DNA of 64,000 nucleotides from Myxococcota bacterium (GCA_040387835.1 JAZKCZ010000002.1:1-64000), one strand, 5' to 3'. Positions 41,254 to 50,376 are shown, counted from the stretch's first letter. Numbers and translations are program-made. Notes: generated from the sequence alone by a model not told the origin.

Positions 41254-41768
41254 AAAGCCCCTCGGATTTCAGTCTTAAAAGCTTCTAAAGACGGAAAGCG
41301 CCTAGGTTTCGGCGTTTGGAAAGACTTGCCATTTAAAACGTGAACATCATGGATATCTTCCACCACCTCAGCCCCGTGATGTGTGCGCACAACGTTAAAC
41401 TTGCCGAGGCCTAACCCATAACTAACAATTTGACTGCGAAAGGGCTGAGCAAACAGCACCACCCGCTCGCCCGGTCGATAGATACTAGCTCCCTGGATAC
41501 GCGCCACTCTGCCGTCCAGCTCGCCCCCTACCTGGTACAAAACGAGCTCCTGGCCCAGCTTTGCGCCTTTAAGTCCTTCGCTCACTTTTAGGGTGCTGAG
41601 CGTGATAATCCTACCCTTTACATCCAAAAATACTTTTTGATTGGTCACTTCAGCATCGACAATCACCGCACTTTTACGGGTCATCTGTTTTACCGATGGT
41701 ATTTGAGATGCCAAGGTCGCATAAAGGGAAACCGACAAGGCACTAAATAGCAGCCAGAGCATCTTCAT
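41250..41768 (-). CDS. exported partner of the matrixin protease
   Basis: A 172-residue protein with a signal peptide (MKMLWLLFSALSVSLYATLAS). The mature part looks like an all-beta domain: SAVIVDAEVTNQKVFLD, LKVSEGLKGAKLGQELVLYQVGG, YRPGERVVLFAQPF, GLGKFNVV. The pattern (exposure of a resource, 'VxEGLKG...GxxVxVxxPGG...FxxGExVVLFL...G.xqGKFxV') is common in exported proteins of myxobacteria encoded beside matrixins. Direct ATGA overlap with the protease suggests a chaperone, inhibitor or substrate-anchoring role, which is inference from context only. Confidence 0.75.
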   Translation of the reverse strand: MKMLWLLFSALSVSLYATLASQIPSVKQMTRKSAVIVDAEVTNQKVFLDVKGRIITLSTLKVSEGLKGAKLGQELVLYQVGGELDGRVARIQGASIYRPGERVVLFAQPFRSQIVSYGLGLGKFNVVRTHHGAEVVEDIHDVHVLNGKSFQTPKPRRFPSLEAFKTEIRGAL

Positions 41769-41815
41769 GGCTCTAGTTTAGGCAGTTCAGCCCTTCAGGA
41801 CATCCGTTGTTTGCC

Positions 41816-42190
41816 CTATTTCAAAATCCGTAGCCATTCGGGAAACACTTCAACGATATCCTCAACGATATCACGATCGAGCACCGTATGTGCCAAGCCG
41901 CTGTTGGACATATATGCCGTCAAGCCCGCATCTCCGCTTTGAATTTTCGCAATGACATCCGCATCCAGGCTCAGCCAACTAACGCTTTTATCTGCTTTCT
42001 CGAAAAAGAACTTCTCGGTCCCGATGCCTCTGTCCAGGCGATTGCGATCCACCCATTTGCGAATGACATCGTATTGTTCTGCCTTCGGCATGCCTTTCAA
42101 TTTATTAGGTGGCCTTTTTTGCCCAGCCCGCTCAATCTGCTTTTCAGTAACAAGCCCTGCCGCTAACAACTTAGATTTCAGGTCAAGCAT
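41816..42190 (-). CDS. DUF2058 (YaiL-like) protein
   Basis: A 124-residue protein of the DUF2058 family (E. coli YaiL). It starts MLDLKSKLLAAGLVTEKQIERA as in that family, is followed by a basic segment (KRPPNKLKG), and ends with a small domain containing FFFEKADKSVSWLSLDADVIAKIQSGDAGL. It is shorter than YaiL (179), lacking most of the charged linker. Function unproven; the family has been linked to nucleic acids. Its start overlaps the end of serS by 13 bases. Confidence 0.78.
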   Translation of the reverse strand: MLDLKSKLLAAGLVTEKQIERAGQKRPPNKLKGMPKAEQYDVIRKWVDRNRLDRGIGTEKFFFEKADKSVSWLSLDADVIAKIQSGDAGLTAYMSNSGLAHTVLDRDIVEDIVEVFPEWLRILK

Positions 42191-43446
42191 GTAAGCCCTC
42201 CCATATAAGGCTGAAGGACCTTCGGAATGTGAATACTGCCGTCTGCCTGCTGATGGTTTTCCAAAATCGCTACCAAAGTCCGACCCAAAGGCAGACCTGA
42301 CCCATTCAACGTTGTCACCGGCTGAGTTTGGCCTTGCTCATCTTTATACCGAATCTTCGCGCGACGAGCTTGAAAAGTCCCAAATGAGCTACAGGAGCTG
42401 ATTTCCCTAAAAGTATTTTGTGCCGGCAACCAGACTTCCAAATCATAAGTCTTTTGCGAATGAAAACCGATATCGCCCGTGCACAGCGCTACCACACGAT
42501 GCGGCAATTCAAGCTCGCTTAGCATTTGGCTAGCGCGCGCCACCATAGCGTCAAGCTCCGCTTCAGCTTGCGCAGCCGTACAAAATCGCACCATTTCAAC
42601 CTTTTCAAATTGGTGGACACGAATAAGGCCCCGGGTATCTCGTCCTGCAGATCCTGCTTCAGCCCTAAAACAAGCTGAGTACGCGCAATACCTCATCGGC
42701 ATCGCCGCAATATTTAAGATCTCATCTGCGTGATAATAGGTCACAGGGACTTCGGCCGTAGGAATTAAGTAAAATGGCTCACTCTCAGGCACCTGGATTT
42801 CGAAAACATCTTCTTTAAATTTCGGAAACTGCCCAACGCCAACCATGGCGGCTGCACGAACCAAATATGGTGGCGTGAGTTCAGTATCCCCTAGATTGGT
42901 ATGGAAATCACAAAAGTACTGAATCAGCGCTCGATTAAGTTTACTTGCCTGCCCCTTTAAAAAGGCAAATCTCGAACCGGAAGTCTTCGCAGCTCGTTCA
43001 ATATCAATAATATCCAACCGACTGCCAAGCTCCACGTGATCAAGCGGCGTAAACTCAAATTCCCGAGGCGTTCCCACGCGCCGAACTTCCACGTTATCTT
43101 CGTCGCCTGCGCCCGTAGGGACATCATCTGCAGGCATATTCGGTATACGCAGTGCAACAAAGTTCAAAGCGTCTTCAAGCCGCCGGAGCTCTGCTTCTTG
43201 ATCTTTAATTTTTTGGCCGAGCTCTTTCAAAGCGCCCCGTTTGAGCTCAATCTCTTCCTTGGCAGCCTTGCCGAGCGATTTATTAGCCTCGTTACGCTCT
43301 TCCTGAAGCTTTTGCGACGCTGCAATCAACGCTTTACGCTCTTTGACCAGCTTTAACAGCTCGGGCAAATTTTCAATTTCCCCGCGGCGTTTCAATTTTT
43401 GCGCAAACAGCTCAGGATCTTTTTCAAAGGCCTTTAAATCGATCAT
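42178..43446 (-). CDS. serS: seryl-tRNA synthetase
   Basis: A 422-residue class II synthetase. The N-terminal antiparallel coiled-coil arm (about residues 30-100, LQEERNEANKSLGKAAKEEIELK) binds the long variable arm of tRNA-Ser. Motif 2 is FRAEAGSAGRDTRGLIRVHQFEKVEM and motif 3 is NGSGLPLGRTLVAILENHQ. TAEVPVTYYH binds serine. Length and motifs are standard. It lies 27 bases after uup ends and overlaps the DUF2058 gene. Confidence 0.96.
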   Translation of the reverse strand: MIDLKAFEKDPELFAQKLKRRGEIENLPELLKLVKERKALIAASQKLQEERNEANKSLGKAAKEEIELKRGALKELGQKIKDQEAELRRLEDALNFVALRIPNMPADDVPTGAGDEDNVEVRRVGTPREFEFTPLDHVELGSRLDIIDIERAAKTSGSRFAFLKGQASKLNRALIQYFCDFHTNLGDTELTPPYLVRAAAMVGVGQFPKFKEDVFEIQVPESEPFYLIPTAEVPVTYYHADEILNIAAMPMRYCAYSACFRAEAGSAGRDTRGLIRVHQFEKVEMVRFCTAAQAEAELDAMVARASQMLSELELPHRVVALCTGDIGFHSQKTYDLEVWLPAQNTFREISSCSSFGTFQARRAKIRYKDEQGQTQPVTTLNGSGLPLGRTLVAILENHQQADGSIHIPKVLQPYMGGLTCLT

Positions 43447-43473
43447 AAGCTGCGTAGGAAATCACACTCCGGA

Positions 43474-45231
43474 TTAGGAGGCAAGCGATTCCAGATATTG
43501 CCATCGCTCATAAAGCTTTTCAACTTTTGACTCAACCGCCTTAAGTTCCTTAGCATAAGCCCCATACTCAGCATATTTCGCCGGATCCGAAAGCAAAGCC
43601 TCAAGCTCCCCTTTTCGCGTCTCCACCGCCAAAACATCTGCCTCTATACTGGCATATTCCTGCTGCTCCTTAAAACTCCGCTTAGGTTTCTTAACCCGCG
43701 CGTCTTGCCCTGAACTACTCGTGGGCTTGTCTGCCGTAGCGTCAGCAAAGGCAGAAGAGGGCTTCCCCCCCTCCGCCACCAACCTCTCATAAGTAGAATA
43801 ACTCCCCGCATAATGCGTAATCACCCCACCCTCAAACACCAACATATCCGTACAAACCCGATCCAAGAAACGCCGATCATGGCTAACTATAAACGCCACC
43901 CCTTCATGCGAGTCGAGTCGTTCTTCCAAAACCCCCAGCGTCGCCGTATCCAAATCATTGGTAGGCTCATCCAGCAGCAGACAATTAGCCCCATGCTTCA
44001 AAAGCTTGGCCAGCAACAACCGATTCTGCTCGCCACCCGACAATGTCGAAACTTTCCGATTCTGATCCGAAGGCGAAAATAAATAACGCTCTAAATAACT
44101 CGCAATATGAACCGGCCTATCTTCCACAAACACTGTCTCACCTTGATCCGCCAAAGTCTCTTTCAAACTTTTATTCGGATCCAGCTGCGCGCGGTTTTGG
44201 TCAAACTGAATAATCTGCGTATGCGGCCCGCGAATAATTTCGCCCTCTGTTGCCTCGCGAGTCCCCGAAATTGCCGATAAAAGTGTCGTCTTACCAGAAC
44301 CATTGGGCCCCAAAATCCCATAGCGTTGCCCAGCGGTAACAATCAAGTTCAGGCCTTTAAACAACGGCTCAAATCCAAGATTTTTGAATTCCAAAATTGT
44401 CTTAGCCAAACGCTTATTCTTAGTTTTTTCAATCTCAACCTGTTTCAGCCGCGTGCGCTCAAACTCCGCCGAAACCTCTCCAATCAAATCCTGCGCTCGC
44501 GAGATACGCGCACTCTGCTTGGTCGTACGAGCCGGCGTTCCCGCCCGAAGCCAAGCAAGCTCTCTGGCCATCAATCTATCTTTACGATGCAACGTCCGGC
44601 CTTCAATATCGCTTCGAATCAACTTGTTTTCAATAAAAGTCGCATATGAGCCTTCGTGCGCGAAAAACTTCGCCGAATCAAGCTCAACAATGCGATTAGC
44701 GACTTCATCAATGAAGGCGCTATCATGGGAAATAAACAAAAGCGGCTTGTTCGTGGCTTTAAAATAATCCACCAAAAACTTAATCGCCCCCAAATCCAAA
44801 TGGTTGGTAGGCTCATCCAGCAAAAAGATATCCGGTTCTTCTAATAAAACCCGCGCTAAATCCACCCGCCGCCGCTCTCCCCCAGACAGCGTCTTAATCT
44901 TCTCATCCCGAGCCTTAATATGAAGCCGAGATAAGACTTCTTCAATCTGGTAATCTTCTCCATGAAATCCATGCCGAAGCGCATGGACCACGCTTTGCTC
45001 CAACTCGAGTTGCGGCTCTTGAGTCAAAAAGCCAATGCGCTTGCCTTTTGCCTTATCAATGGAACCCGCATCCAGCTCCAGCTGGCCGGTCAGCAATTTA
45101 AGAAATGTGGATTTACCCGCCCCATTTTGCCCGACCAAAGCAACGCGTTCGCCTGGAAGCAGAGAAAAAGAAAGGCCTTTAAACAGTAATTTAGACCCAA
45201 AAGAGAGAGATATATTGGTAGCGCTGAGCAT
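43474..45231 (-). CDS. uup: ABC-F family ATPase, Uup type
   Basis: A 585-residue twin-ABC protein without membrane spans. Domain 1: GQNGAGKST, TLSGGERRRVDLARVLLEEPDIFLLDEPTNHLD. The linker is followed by domain 2: GPNGSGKTT, TLSGGEQNRLLLAKLL, LLLDEPTNDLD. The C-terminal coiled coil (residues about 515-583) resembles the DNA-binding domain of E. coli Uup. Both Walker A motifs are intact, unlike in the YbiT protein at 3745. Between domain 2 and the coiled coil, residues about 489-503 (SSAFADATADKP) derive from a palindromic repeat element. Divergent from clpS with a 116-base gap. Confidence 0.9.
   Translation of the reverse strand: MLSATNISLSFGSKLLFKGLSFSLLPGERVALVGQNGAGKSTFLKLLTGQLELDAGSIDKAKGKRIGFLTQEPQLELEQSVVHALRHGFHGEDYQIEEVLSRLHIKARDEKIKTLSGGERRRVDLARVLLEEPDIFLLDEPTNHLDLGAIKFLVDYFKATNKPLLFISHDSAFIDEVANRIVELDSAKFFAHEGSYATFIENKLIRSDIEGRTLHRKDRLMARELAWLRAGTPARTTKQSARISRAQDLIGEVSAEFERTRLKQVEIEKTKNKRLAKTILEFKNLGFEPLFKGLNLIVTAGQRYGILGPNGSGKTTLLSAISGTREATEGEIIRGPHTQIIQFDQNRAQLDPNKSLKETLADQGETVFVEDRPVHIASYLERYLFSPSDQNRKVSTLSGGEQNRLLLAKLLKHGANCLLLDEPTNDLDTATLGVLEERLDSHEGVAFIVSHDRRFLDRVCTDMLVFEGGVITHYAGSYSTYERLVAEGGKPSSAFADATADKPTSSSGQDARVKKPKRSFKEQQEYASIEADVLAVETRKGELEALLSDPAKYAEYGAYAKELKAVESKVEKLYERWQYLESLAS
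43723..43764. repeat. small palindromic element in the linker of uup
   Basis: TCTGCC (43730-43735) and GGCAGA (43750-43755) form an inverted repeat, bracketed by direct copies of GGGCTT (43723-43728 and 43759-43764). Translated, it reads SSAFADATADKP, close to the 'AFAKATADK' wording I recall from many uncultured-bacterium proteins carrying an in-frame palindromic repeat. It sits in the flexible linker, where an insertion is tolerated. Confidence 0.55.
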
Positions 45232-45347
45232 ATTGTTAGCAACAGGCTAAACATTGTGAACCTTTATAACAATACAGGTCCCAAACCCTTCAAACCCAGT
45301 ATGCTTGTCAGGTCCGGATATAGAGTGTTAAGCTTTTCCTAACAGCC

Positions 45348-45668
45348 ATGCCCACCAAACCGCACCACCAAGAAGAAGGCGATGTCTTAACTCGGCAGGA
45401 TACCGAATTTAAAAAGCCTAAGCGATATTTCGTCATTATGCATAATGATGATTATACGACTCAGGAATTTGTGACGCATGTGCTGGAGTTTTACTTTCAT
45501 AAAAACCCAGCGGAAGCTCAAAAGCTGATGATGACCGTGCATTTGGAAGGCAAAGCGACTGTGGGGCAGTACTCCAAAGATGTTGCGGAGACTAAGGCGC
45601 ACCAGGTGATGCAGTATGCTAGGGAGAACGGCATGCCGCTTAGGTTAAGTACCCAAGCAGAGAGTTGA
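45348..45668 (+). CDS. clpS: ATP-dependent Clp protease adaptor ClpS
   Basis: A 106-residue adaptor that delivers N-degron substrates to ClpA(P). After a 25-residue flexible N-terminus comes the core: YFVIMHNDDYTTQEFVTHVLEFYFH (N-degron pocket Asn/Asp), LMMTVHLEGKATVG and ETKAHQVMQYARENGMPLRLS. clpA is not beside it in this window. The upstream gap has TTGTCA with TTAAGC at 17 bp, a poor promoter candidate, 12 bases before the ATG. A palindromic repeat follows its stop codon. Confidence 0.94.
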   Translation: MPTKPHHQEEGDVLTRQDTEFKKPKRYFVIMHNDDYTTQEFVTHVLEFYFHKNPAEAQKLMMTVHLEGKATVGQYSKDVAETKAHQVMQYARENGMPLRLSTQAES

Positions 45669-45680
45669 CGCCCAACGCCA

Positions 45681-45771
45681 TCGTCATTGCGAGGAGGCGC
45701 AGCCGACGCGGCAATCCAGCCTTTCGAGCGGGGCGTGGATTGCCACGTCGCTTTGCTCCTCGCAATGACGA
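45681..45771. repeat. palindromic intergenic repeat, GTCATTGCGAG family, copy 1
   Basis: Perfect 16-bp terminal inverted repeats TCGTCATTGCGAGGAG (45681-45696) and CTCCTCGCAATGACGA (45756-45771), with inner GCAATCCA/TGGATTGC pairing. It fills the gap between convergent clpS and pmbA and would form a cruciform or a bidirectional mRNA hairpin. A second copy is at 53698-53777. Confidence 0.88.
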
Positions 45772-45775
45772 GGAG

Positions 45776-47104
45776 CTACAACGTCAGGTTGAAATTGTTG
45801 ATGATCGCACCGGGCAAATGCGCGCTGCCGGTTGAGCGTTCCTCATAGGTGCTTGGATCGAGCATGAAGTCGCACTCTTTGGTCAGCGCTTCGAGGTTCT
45901 CACCTAGCAACGCGTAAAGGCTATCGTCAAAGCGCATCACGTTCAAAGGCGCGACAATTTGACCATCTTCTACCCAAAAGGTTGCAAAACGAGTCATACC
46001 CGTAATGCGAGCTGATTGCCTATCGGAGTAGTTGAGGTACCACAGATTGCCGATATAAATGCCGGTGCCCAAAGCTTTTAGAACATCTTCACGCGGCAAA
46101 TTACCCGGCGCAACATCGTACGCCTCAGGTGTTTCTGAACCGTCCGCCCCATTGGTATGCGTGCCGTACTCTTTGGCGGTTCTTGGTGAAATAAGACTTC
46201 CAACCAGCTCGCCTTCTTTGATAAGGCTCACGCAATCTGGTTTAATAAAGCCTTGCGCTTGAAATAGCGGACCTGTGCCCTTGCCCGTATGCTCATAAAG
46301 GGAAAACAGCGCACTAAGCGTTTTACCTTCATCCCGCATTTTATTAAGCGAAGACTGTTTGGTTCTGAGCGCTTTTTCACTTAAGCCGCCCCATCCGAGC
46401 ATGGAAACCAGATCATGCAAGGCTGCCGGTGTCAGATAGGCGCGGTATTTACCCGGGCTTAAATCCCTGGATGGCTGTTCTAGGGCCCTGAGCTTTTCTT
46501 TCACCAAGGTAAGTTCGCGTTCAAAATGCAACGGATCGAATACAAAGCCTGCATAAGAAGCCTTCACCGCTTTATCGGCTCTTAAATAGACGCTGAAATC
46601 CAAATTAAAATTATGCTTCGTGAGCCAGTTCTTCTGACCGAACGAATTAGCAAAACCACGATAGATGGTACCACCAGCATAAATGCCGACCAAATCGAGG
46701 CCTTGAGCCATGGCAAGCGTGTATTCCACCACTTGCCTTGGATCCGAAAGCTGGCTTTCTTCGACTGAATCGCTTGAGTGCGGCACCGTTGAAATTAACA
46801 GATAGGGATCATCGGGGATAAATTCCATCTTAACGCGCTGTTCATTGAGCAGGCGCTCCAATGCTTCGCCATCTTTTTCAATATCTTCACAAATGCCCAT
46901 GGTGAAGACGCTTTGTTTTTGACCTTGAATTAAAGAGGCTCTCAAAAAGCCTTGTTTAACCGAGCCTGCCTGGCGCACAGCTGCATGATTGAAGCGGACA
47001 AAATCGGAACTTTCACCGGAAAACCAGCAAGTAAAATGTTCATCTGCCTTCATCCCAGCAGCCAGTCTTTCAGTTAATGCAAAAAAATATTCACGAGTAT
47101 TCAC
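45776..47104 (-). CDS. pmbA: TldE/PmbA-type metalloprotease-complex subunit
   Basis: A 442-residue TldD/PmbA family protein, the subunit without the protease motif. Seen are FTCWFSGESSDFVRFNHAAVRQAG near the start and an end with GNLWYLNYSDRQSARITGMTRFATFWVEDGQIVAPLNVMRFDDSLYALLG, typical of the C-terminal domain. With TldD it forms a heterodimer that degrades unfolded peptides and matures some peptides such as microcin B17 (E. coli) and modified peptides. The start overlaps the end of the tldD gene (4 bases), so the two are co-translated. Confidence 0.88.
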   Translation of the reverse strand: MNTREYFFALTERLAAGMKADEHFTCWFSGESSDFVRFNHAAVRQAGSVKQGFLRASLIQGQKQSVFTMGICEDIEKDGEALERLLNEQRVKMEFIPDDPYLLISTVPHSSDSVEESQLSDPRQVVEYTLAMAQGLDLVGIYAGGTIYRGFANSFGQKNWLTKHNFNLDFSVYLRADKAVKASYAGFVFDPLHFERELTLVKEKLRALEQPSRDLSPGKYRAYLTPAALHDLVSMLGWGGLSEKALRTKQSSLNKMRDEGKTLSALFSLYEHTGKGTGPLFQAQGFIKPDCVSLIKEGELVGSLISPRTAKEYGTHTNGADGSETPEAYDVAPGNLPREDVLKALGTGIYIGNLWYLNYSDRQSARITGMTRFATFWVEDGQIVAPLNVMRFDDSLYALLGENLEALTKECDFMLDPSTYEERSTGSAHLPGAIINNFNLTL

Positions 47105-48540
47105 TGATGTCCTCCGAAAACATCGACTTGATTAAATAAACAGGCTGGCGAGGCATGGCCCACACGAATTACTTGATTTGGCTCGCCCTTGCCGCAATTA
47201 GGGGTTCCGTATACGCCCACCGTGCTTTCATTGCCGACCTTGGCTAAGTTGCGCCAGAAGGTCGCAGAGATGCCGCGGTAGTTGGGATTGCGAACCACCT
47301 TAGTTAATCGACCATTTTCGATTAACTGGCCTCGCTCACAACCGAACTGGAATTTATTTCGTGAGTCATCGATAGACCAAGAAATATTAGACTCCATGAA
47401 AACGCCGCGTTCAACCGAGCTAATCATGTCTTCCATTGAATGCGAGCCGGCTTCCAAGTTCAGATTTGCCATACGATCGATGGGTGGGCGATTCCAGCTA
47501 GAAGCTCTGGTATTCGACACGCCTTCCATATCAGCACGGGCTTGCGACAATGGCCCGCCTAATGGGCGTTTTAGAATCCCTTTTTCAATGAGAAACACTT
47601 TTTCGGCTGGCGTACCTTCATCATCAAAGGCATAGCTTGCAATCTCGCCGGCTCTGGCCGGATCAAAAGTAACGTTCAAGTGCTCAGAGCCATATTGATA
47701 GTTGCCAAACATATTTTGAGTGACAAAGCTGGTGCCCGCATAGTTACGCTCATCGCCCAAGATTCTATCGAGCTCTAAAGGATGGCCAATTGACTCATGG
47801 ATTTGCAGCATCATTTGGTCAGGTGCCAAAAGTAAGTCTAGCTCACCGGATGGGCAATTATCGGCTAAAACCAACTCAACGGCTTCCTGGCCAATGCGAA
47901 CAGCTGATTCTTTAAAGTTAATCTGGTCCAAGAGCTCAAAGCCAGCCTGGCGCCCAACCCCATGTCCAGCCAAAGTACGCGTTTGAGTTTGGCCCGCTTC
48001 ATGAGCTGTAGCCGTCAGGTTTGGAATAAAAATCTCAAAATCCTGTTGAATGCGCGCACCTTCGGAGTTGCAATAGAACTCTTTAGACTGCGTGTGAGAA
48101 AATGACGCCGTCCAATCCACAATTCTGTCATCGCTTTTCAAAAGCGCAGCGGCTTCTTTCAGTCGATCAATGCGGTCGCTCAAAGAAAACTTGAGGTAGG
48201 ATTTTTTAACATGACTTTTATAGCGGCCACTCAAAGTCGATTTGGGAAACAATTTAGCATCAAAGAGGGCTTGGCGCGCAGACTGTCTTGCCCAAGCGGC
48301 AGCGCGCTCAAAAGCATCTGCTAAGCCAGCTTTGGAAGAATCAGGGCTCGCCGCATAACCCACGCCGCCATCTTGCACCACCGTCACATAAATGCCTATG
48401 TCGACACACTGGTAAGGTGGTTCTAAAACGTCTTGGCGCACCTTAAGATGTTCGGAGCGTGCTTCGACGTGTCTCAGTGACCAAAAATCAAATTGTGGAT
48501 TTAATGTATTTACTCGTTCCAACAGACTAGATCCGGGCAT
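47101..48540 (-). CDS. tldD: TldD-type metalloprotease
   Basis: A 479-residue TldD protein, the catalytic partner of the preceding one. The zinc motif HESIGH (HExxxH) is visible in MMLQIHESIGHPLELDRIL, and the family segments GTSFVTQNMFG, YAFDDEGTPAEKVFLIEKGILKRPL and NPNYRGISATFWRNLAKVG are present. The start has AAAGGAG 7 bases upstream, a conventional leader. No peptide precursor or maturase gene lies beside the pair, so general peptide turnover is the safe reading. Confidence 0.9.
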   Translation of the reverse strand: MPGSSLLERVNTLNPQFDFWSLRHVEARSEHLKVRQDVLEPPYQCVDIGIYVTVVQDGGVGYAASPDSSKAGLADAFERAAAWARQSARQALFDAKLFPKSTLSGRYKSHVKKSYLKFSLSDRIDRLKEAAALLKSDDRIVDWTASFSHTQSKEFYCNSEGARIQQDFEIFIPNLTATAHEAGQTQTRTLAGHGVGRQAGFELLDQINFKESAVRIGQEAVELVLADNCPSGELDLLLAPDQMMLQIHESIGHPLELDRILGDERNYAGTSFVTQNMFGNYQYGSEHLNVTFDPARAGEIASYAFDDEGTPAEKVFLIEKGILKRPLGGPLSQARADMEGVSNTRASSWNRPPIDRMANLNLEAGSHSMEDMISSVERGVFMESNISWSIDDSRNKFQFGCERGQLIENGRLTKVVRNPNYRGISATFWRNLAKVGNESTVGVYGTPNCGKGEPNQVIRVGHASPACLFNQVDVFGGHQ

Positions 48541-48595
48541 TATAAGTCTCCTTTAAGGGAATGCATTGCCAACACTAACTCGTTGTTGATAAAAT

Positions 48596-49666
48596 ATGAA
48601 GCCCCCATCTGAACAAGAACGGCTTGAACAGCGGTTCGTCACGCGGGCACGGGCGCTGACGCTCGTGCGGGCGGCGCTGTTAACTGGTACTCAAATATAT
48701 TTTCCCAACGCCGTTTTTGCTGCCCTGATACTTGCCGGCATCGCTTTATCTCACCAGTTTGCGCCAAATAAAAAATGGGGGCCCATTTTAGTATTCAGTA
48801 CATTAAGCTGCGATTTAATCTGGCTCATCAATGTCATTTCACATACGGGCAATTTCGCCAGTCCCTTAATCGCCATCCTGCCGGCCGTAACGCTCCTATT
48901 TGCGATGATTTTTCATCAACCATTGACGATGCTTCCGCCGCTGTTAATTCTGCCGATTTTAACAGCGCTACACCCGGATGTATCGCTGCAGGCTTTGGCC
49001 CTCTACAGCTTGCTAAACGGCTGCACGATCTACCTCACCAACAAGATTTTGGGCGAAGAGGAAGCCACCAGCCGTCACATTATGCATTTGGAGCAAGCGC
49101 TCAAAAAACAAGCCATCATTGAAGAACGCCAGCGCCTATCCAGAGACATTCACGATGGCGTAGGTTCTGTTTTATCAGCATTAATACTGCAGGCTGAGCA
49201 GGCCGGCTCGATTGAGATTCAAGACCTAGCCAGAGAAGCCCTGCAAGAAACCCGCTACGCCATTTCAATCATGCGGGATGACCTAGACTTAAACTTACAA
49301 ATTAAAAACTGCTTAGACCTTTTCGCTAAGCGCAATCACATCAACAGCCGGTTAAACATACCAGGCAATCTTTCCAGTATTTCGCACACCCGCGCATTGT
49401 CTATTTTGCGCATTCTCCAAGAAAGCCTGACCAACATCGCCAAACATGCTCAGGCACATAATGTCGAAGTCAATGCATCCTTCGAACAAAATCAGCTGTT
49501 GCTGGATATCAAGGATGATGGCATTGGATTCGATCCCACAAAGATTCCAAAGAACCATTATGGGATTCGAAACATAGAGGAGCGGGTTCAACAAATGGGC
49601 GGCACTTTTAAGATCCAGTCTCAACCACTTTGCGGTACTCACATCCAAATCGGAGCTAGTCTATGA
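48596..49666 (+). CDS. sensor histidine kinase, NarL-class (HisKA_3)
   Basis: A 356-residue membrane kinase. Residues about 18-155 form five or six spans without an evident large external domain. A helical linker follows, then the HisKA_3 phosphorylation motif with the His in RLSRDIHDGVGSVLSALILQAEQ (about residue 187), then the ATPase domain (RILQESLTNIAKHAQAHN, DIKDDGIGFDP, GIRNIEERVQQMGG). The signal is unknown, perhaps membrane-derived. A promoter candidate (TTGCCA-18-TAAAAT) abuts the ATG itself, so the true start or promoter is uncertain. Its end overlaps the regulator gene by 4 bases. Confidence 0.9.
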   Translation: MKPPSEQERLEQRFVTRARALTLVRAALLTGTQIYFPNAVFAALILAGIALSHQFAPNKKWGPILVFSTLSCDLIWLINVISHTGNFASPLIAILPAVTLLFAMIFHQPLTMLPPLLILPILTALHPDVSLQALALYSLLNGCTIYLTNKILGEEEATSRHIMHLEQALKKQAIIEERQRLSRDIHDGVGSVLSALILQAEQAGSIEIQDLAREALQETRYAISIMRDDLDLNLQIKNCLDLFAKRNHINSRLNIPGNLSSISHTRALSILRILQESLTNIAKHAQAHNVEVNASFEQNQLLLDIKDDGIGFDPTKIPKNHYGIRNIEERVQQMGGTFKIQSQPLCGTHIQIGASL

Positions 49667-50328
49667 AACCAATTCGCGTCTTCATTCTGGAAGACCAGCC
49701 GGCCTTGCTAAAAAACCTCGCTTCGCTGCTCGACGCGCCTGCCAATTTAGAGGTCGTAGGCACAGCGCTTAGCGCCGAAGAGGCGATTGTCACCATCGAC
49801 AAGCTGCCCGATCCACCGCACGTCATTTTATGTGACATAGGCCTTCCCAAAATGAGCGGCATCGATTTTTGCCGGCTCATCAGAGTCAAATACTCCAAAA
49901 TCGAAGTCCTCATGCTAACTGTGTTTGACGACGCTGATCGAGTACTAGAAGCCGTCAAACATGGCGCAGCAGGTTATTTGCTAAAAGGCGGCGAAACAGC
50001 CAAAATCATCGAAGCCATCGAAGACGTCCACGACGGCGGCAGCGTCATCCAGCCTGCCCTAGCCCGCAAGCTATTAAAACACTTTCAACCAGCCGTCACC
50101 CAACGCACCCTCCACCCAGAACCCTATCGCCGCTCCCTAACTGAGCGCGAACTGGAATGCCTGCAAATTATTGCCAAAGGCCTAAGCAACACAGAGGCAG
50201 CCGGCGTTTTGGGCCTATCGAAAGCCACAATCCGCACCCACCTGGAGCATATCTACCAAAAGTTAGACGTTTGTAACCGAGTAGAAGCTGTCACAGAAGG
50301 CCTAAGACAAGGCCTAATCGGCATCTAA
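49663..50328 (+). CDS. LuxR/NarL-type response regulator
   Basis: A 221-residue regulator. The receiver domain (1-120) has the acidic pocket (ILEDQ), the phospho-acceptor Asp in HVILCDIGLPKMSG, the conserved Thr/Ser region (LMLTVFDDADR) and Lys in YLLKGG. The C-terminal LuxR helix-turn-helix (about 155-215) reads SLTERELECLQIIAKGLSNTEAAGVLGLSKATIRTHLEHIYQKLDV. It overlaps the histidine kinase gene by ATGA, so they are a cognate pair. Targets are unknown; no matching operator could be singled out by eye. Confidence 0.93.
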   Translation: MKPIRVFILEDQPALLKNLASLLDAPANLEVVGTALSAEEAIVTIDKLPDPPHVILCDIGLPKMSGIDFCRLIRVKYSKIEVLMLTVFDDADRVLEAVKHGAAGYLLKGGETAKIIEAIEDVHDGGSVIQPALARKLLKHFQPAVTQRTLHPEPYRRSLTERELECLQIIAKGLSNTEAAGVLGLSKATIRTHLEHIYQKLDVCNRVEAVTEGLRQGLIGI

Positions 50329-50376
50329 GTCATCCCAGTTTACGCGTCAAGAATTTAGAACTATGTTCTAATTCTT

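Noticed and set aside
45235-45252. Inverted repeat GTTAGC/GCTAAAC upstream of uup
   Set aside because: Arms are short with a bulge; not distinguishable from chance in AT-rich intergenic DNA.
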